Assembly: GCF_030908405.1 (NCBI RefSeq)
Contig: NZ_CP133089.1
Span: 2,294,001-2,358,000, forward strand
Reading direction: 5' to 3'
DNA: 64,000 bases
From: Aminobacterium sp. MB27-C1
GTDB lineage: Bacteria > Synergistota > Synergistia > Synergistales > Aminobacteriaceae
The notes under the pieces are model-generated. The model saw nothing but the letters and a program-made list of their open reading frames with translations. It ran no database searches and was not told the origin of the DNA. The translations under genes were made by a program, and so were the position numbers. The first letter of the stretch is position 1. Every line of letters starts with the position of its first letter. Of the stretch, positions 61,473 through 64,000 are shown piece after piece.

Positions 61473-63515
61473 GTGACGATTAAAGCCAGACTTTGGGGGA
61501 TGCTAGCAGTTATTCTTATCGTGATTGCCGTAATGACGGGAATTACGTACTATCGAGGACAATCTATTCTTGTAGATACGATTAATAAGACCGGTATTGA
61601 AACAACGCGAGAAGGGACAGCTCTTATTGATGGTTATTTTGAGCGTTTGACAGGTATTCTCAATACTTCAGCGGAATCTCTACGTCATAGTTGGGTCTAC
61701 CTGAATCTAACTGATGAAGATAACATTGAAAATTTTGTTACCAATTTGACCAATCGGAACAAAAGAGAAGGAATTATGAACATCTATATGGGAATAGAGA
61801 AAAATGGTCGCCTCGCTGACGGAACAGGATGGAAAGAGCCGGAAGGGTACAATGTTCGTGAAAGACCTTGGTATAAACAGGCAGTCAATGCAGGCAAAGT
61901 TGTTCTTACCGATCCTTACATAGATATGGTGACCAATGAAGTCGTTTTATCTATTGCTATGCCTATTTATGATAATTCAGGAGCTCTTCTTGGTGTTGTT
62001 GCCGAAGATGTAAATTTGTCGAGCCTATCTGAGATCGTTGCGTCTCTAAAAATTTATGAGACGGGAGATTCAATGTTAATCACTCATGATGGACTTATCG
62101 TTTCTTCTCCTCATGCTGAAGATGTTATGAAGTCTAATTTATTGAAAGACAGCAAGTTCCCTGAAGCGTTAAGAAATGTAGCCCAAAAAATGCTTGATGG
62201 TGAAGAAGGATGGGCAACATATTCATATGGAGGAGTCGACAAAATCGTTTTTTATGCACCTACTAAACATGGGCTTCCTCTAGCAGTCTTTTTCCCTCTC
62301 GCTGTCATTACTAAGATTATCCGTTCTCTTACAGGGGTATTGCTTATCGTTTCGGTTATAGCCATTATCGTTATTGCTCTTATAGTCTTTACTATTGCGA
62401 GAGGCTTGGCTCGTTCTATTCGGCATATGGAAGAAGCGACAAACAAGATTGCAGATGGTGATCTCACAACAAAATTTGATACAAAGGGTAAAGATGAAAT
62501 AGCCCGTATCTCAGAACACCTCAATGGTATGGTCGATCGCCTTCGTGATCTTGTCTCTTCTGTTAAGAACGAAGCTGTAGATACATCACAGCGAGCAGAG
62601 ACTCTAGCCTCGTTATCAGAGGAGACTGTTGCTTCTATGGAAGAGGTTGCCGGTGCTATTAACCAAGTGTTGGAAATGTCTGAAAGCAGTTCCTCAGCTT
62701 TGGAAGAAACAAACGCTTCTATTCAGGAAGTGGCTGCTAGTGCTCAATCTGCGGCTAAATCTGCAACTGACGGTGCGGAAGGATCTTCAAAGGCAGTTGA
62801 GATCACGGAAACAGCCGTTGAGGATGTAGATTCAGTTATTAATAATATAGCGGAAGCTGTTCAGGGTTCGAAAAAAGGAGTTGAAACGATCCAATCTCTT
62901 GGACGTTCAGTTGCGGATATTTCTGGATTCGTTGCAACCATAACTTCTATTGCCGATCAGACTAATTTACTGGCTCTTAACGCTGCTATTGAAGCTGCTC
63001 GTGCTGGAGATGCCGGACGAGGTTTTGCCGTTGTTGCCGAAGAGGTAAGAAAGCTGGCAGAAGAGTCAGCCCAGGCAGCTCAAAAAGTAGAAGTCCTTAT
63101 TGTGGAACTTCAAAAGAGTTCCGAAAGCTCTATTGGAGCCGCCAATGATACTGGTCGGATACTTGAGAAAACCATGAATCAGGCCTCCTCTGCGCAGGAA
63201 AAACTTCGCGAGGCTGTTGCTGCAGTTGTTAAAGTTTCTGAGGCTGTTCAGAGTATCGCTGCTGTCTCCGAGGAGCAGGCTGCATCTAGCGAAGAAATGA
63301 CAAGCGCAGTGCAAACTGTTACAGAATCTACAACGGAAGTTGTTCAGTCAGTTAGTAACATCAAAAATGCTTCTGCCGAAACCACAAAAGCAGCAGAAAC
63401 AATTGCTCAGGAAGCACAAAACATGTCTCAGGCTGCGGAAACACTTTTAAGTCTGGTCTCTCAGTTCAGAGTTGATTCAGGTCAAGAAAGAACAGGTCTA
63501 GTTCCTGTAAAATAA
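61473..63515 (+). CDS. Methyl-accepting chemotaxis protein with amino-acid-type dCache domain
   Basis: A 680-residue receptor: first membrane segment (about 8-28), extracytoplasmic dCache domain (about 35-280), second membrane segment (about 285-310), HAMP (about 312-365) and the signalling hairpin with tip [18 protein letters not shown]. Tyr126, Arg131, Trp133, Tyr134, Tyr149, Asp151 and Asp179 are spaced like the amino-acid-binding motif of dCache domains known from PctA-type receptors. It probably reports amino acids. The start is GTG 61473; GGGGG lies about 10 bases upstream. Confidence 0.92.
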   Translation: MTIKARLWGMLAVILIVIAVMTGITYYRGQSILVDTINKTGIETTREGTALIDGYFERLTGILNTSAESLRHSWVYLNLTDEDNIENFVTNLTNRNKREGIMNIYMGIEKNGRLADGTGWKEPEGYNVRERPWYKQAVNAGKVVLTDPYIDMVTNEVVLSIAMPIYDNSGALLGVVAEDVNLSSLSEIVASLKIYETGDSMLITHDGLIVSSPHAEDVMKSNLLKDSKFPEALRNVAQKMLDGEEGWATYSYGGVDKIVFYAPTKHGLPLAVFFPLAVITKIIRSLTGVLLIVSVIAIIVIALIVFTIARGLARSIRHMEEATNKIADGDLTTKFDTKGKDEIARISEHLNGMVDRLRDLVSSVKNEAVDTSQRAETLASLSEETVASMEEVAGAINQVLEMSESSSSALEETNASIQEVAASAQSAAKSATDGAEGSSKAVEITETAVEDVDSVINNIAEAVQGSKKGVETIQSLGRSVADISGFVATITSIADQTNLLALNAAIEAARAGDAGRGFAVVAEEVRKLAEESAQAAQKVEVLIVELQKSSESSIGAANDTGRILEKTMNQASSAQEKLREAVAAVVKVSEAVQSIAAVSEEQAASSEEMTSAVQTVTESTTEVVQSVSNIKNASAETTKAAETIAQEAQNMSQAAETLLSLVSQFRVDSGQERTGLVPVK

Positions 63516-63574
63516 AAGGTTAATGTTATAATCAATAACCTAAAAGTTTAAAGAAGATATATTTCAAATATAAA

Positions 63575-63619
63575 AAATAAGAGTCCCCATGGGTGAATAG
63601 CCTGTGGGGACTCTTATTT
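63575..63619 (+). terminator. Terminator after the dCache chemoreceptor gene
   Basis: AAATAAGAGTCCCCA (63575-63589) pairs exactly with TGGGGACTCTTATTT (63605-63619), loop 15 bases, and a T-run follows. Confidence 0.85.
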
Positions 63620-63727
63620 TAAATAATAAAAATATTACAACAAGACTTGAGAAATGGGACAACTAGATTAAACTGTATGTACCATGAATTATATTGGCTA
63701 TTTTTCTGCAAGGGGGATGTGGGATGT

Positions 63728-64000
63728 ATGGGTTTTAACAAACTTGGGACGCGCATTACTGCTATCGTCGTTATTTTGATTCTTGCAGCAATTGGAGGAG
63801 TAGGTTTTTTTGCCCTTCAAAAGAGCTCTTCTGCTTTAAGTGAGGCTGCAGTGGCTTATGAAACCTCTGAAGCAGAACGTATTGCTAAAACACTCGATAA
63901 TACTTTTGGTCGATTTAACGGTTTACTTCTTGCCTTGAACGCTACAGTAAAGACTCGCTTTAAACCTGTTATGGCACGAGCACTTGGAATGGATTCCTAT
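63728..64000 (+). CDS. Chemoreceptor-like membrane protein (3' end outside window)
   Basis: Ninety-one codons are visible. The sequence MGFNKLGTRITAIVVILILA begins a membrane anchor, followed by a helical segment (SSSALSEAAVAYETSEAERI) that looks like the start of a Cache-type extracytoplasmic domain. The layout equals that of the preceding chemoreceptor, so a second methyl-accepting protein is likely but the signalling domain is outside the window. AAGGGGGATG lies upstream of ATG 63728; nearby in-frame starts are absent. Confidence 0.7.
   Translation, partial: MGFNKLGTRITAIVVILILAAIGGVGFFALQKSSSALSEAAVAYETSEAERIAKTLDNTFGRFNGLLLALNATVKTRFKPVMARALGMDSY

Noticed and set aside
1-64000. CRISPR arrays, tRNA or rRNA genes, phage or transposase genes
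   Set aside because: No repeat-spacer periodicity, cloverleaf, rRNA segment or integrase/transposase reading frame was found by reading.

Overview
The window looks like the chromosome of an anaerobic, amino-acid-fermenting, asaccharolytic bacterium of the Synergistota type (Aminobacterium-like). This is an inference from gene content, not from a marker gene. The signs are a complete tetrahydrofolate-linked histidine degradation set, four M20-type peptidases or amidohydrolases, an ADP-forming acyl-CoA synthetase, oxygen-sensitive 2-hydroxyacyl-CoA-dehydratase-type activases, hybrid-cluster protein, a polyamine/iron-type and two amino-acid/organosulfonate-type ABC importers, and a tripartite tricarboxylate transporter. 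No rRNA, tRNA, CRISPR array, insertion sequence or phage gene was seen. The window starts inside an Rrf2-type regulator and ends inside a chemoreceptor-like gene.

Layout. 0-2.8 kb: Rrf2 regulator, ferredoxin-like protein and Hcp (nitrosative/oxidative stress). 2.8-6.3 kb: hutH, fchA and a PepT-like peptidase. 6.3-9.5 kb (minus): a DUF2179 membrane protein, then an operon of an M20D amidohydrolase with two small integral membrane proteins. 9.6-10.9 kb: glyA. 11-15.9 kb (minus): sulfonate/taurine-like ABC importer followed by a PocR-domain histidine kinase and LuxR-type response regulator. 16-20.7 kb: copper handling (chaperone, P-type ATPase) with a chemoreceptor carrying a CZB zinc-binding domain between them, and a small protein with a Cys/Gly tail. 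20.9-23.8 kb: a cobalamin riboswitch in front of an unknown 162-residue protein and an ADP-forming acyl-CoA synthetase. 23.9-29.5 kb: carbamoylase-like M20 hydrolase and a giant fused dehydratase activase. 29.6-33.2 kb (minus): Fe3+/phosphonate-type ABC importer. 33.4-41.9 kb (minus): a GntR regulator and a seven-gene catabolic cluster with an IlvD-like dehydratase, TctCBA transporter, two dehydrogenases and a homocitrate-synthase-like enzyme. 42-43 kb: DMT permease. 43.1-52.7 kb (minus): IclR regulator, ftcD, hutI, hutU and a Liv-type transporter, with a perfect palindromic operator candidate in front. 52.8-59 kb: ferredoxin-linked aldo/keto reductase, a double-cubane-type protein with its ATPase activator, an atypical SDR, and a secreted S9 peptidase. 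59-64 kb: a GAF-only protein divergent from a degenerate response regulator, then an amino-acid-type dCache chemoreceptor and the start of another receptor.

How they work together. Histidine would enter through the Liv-type importer, be deaminated by HutH, hydrated by HutU and opened by HutI to formiminoglutamate. FtcD and FchA would then pass the one-carbon unit to tetrahydrofolate, where GlyA also works. Peptidases and amidohydrolases feed in amino acids, and the acyl-CoA synthetase can conserve energy from acyl-CoA products. The amino-acid chemoreceptor fits this lifestyle.

The most unusual items are: (i) the B12 riboswitch controlling an acyl-CoA synthetase operon; (ii) a dehydratase activase whose ATP-binding motif lies upstream of every ATG/GTG/TTG in frame and follows a 19-codon reading frame resembling the tail of its own partner; (iii) a response regulator with Glu in place of the phosphoacceptor Asp, divergent from a sensor with no kinase domain; (iv) the IlvD-TctCBA-SDR-dehydrogenase-HCS cluster of unknown substrate.
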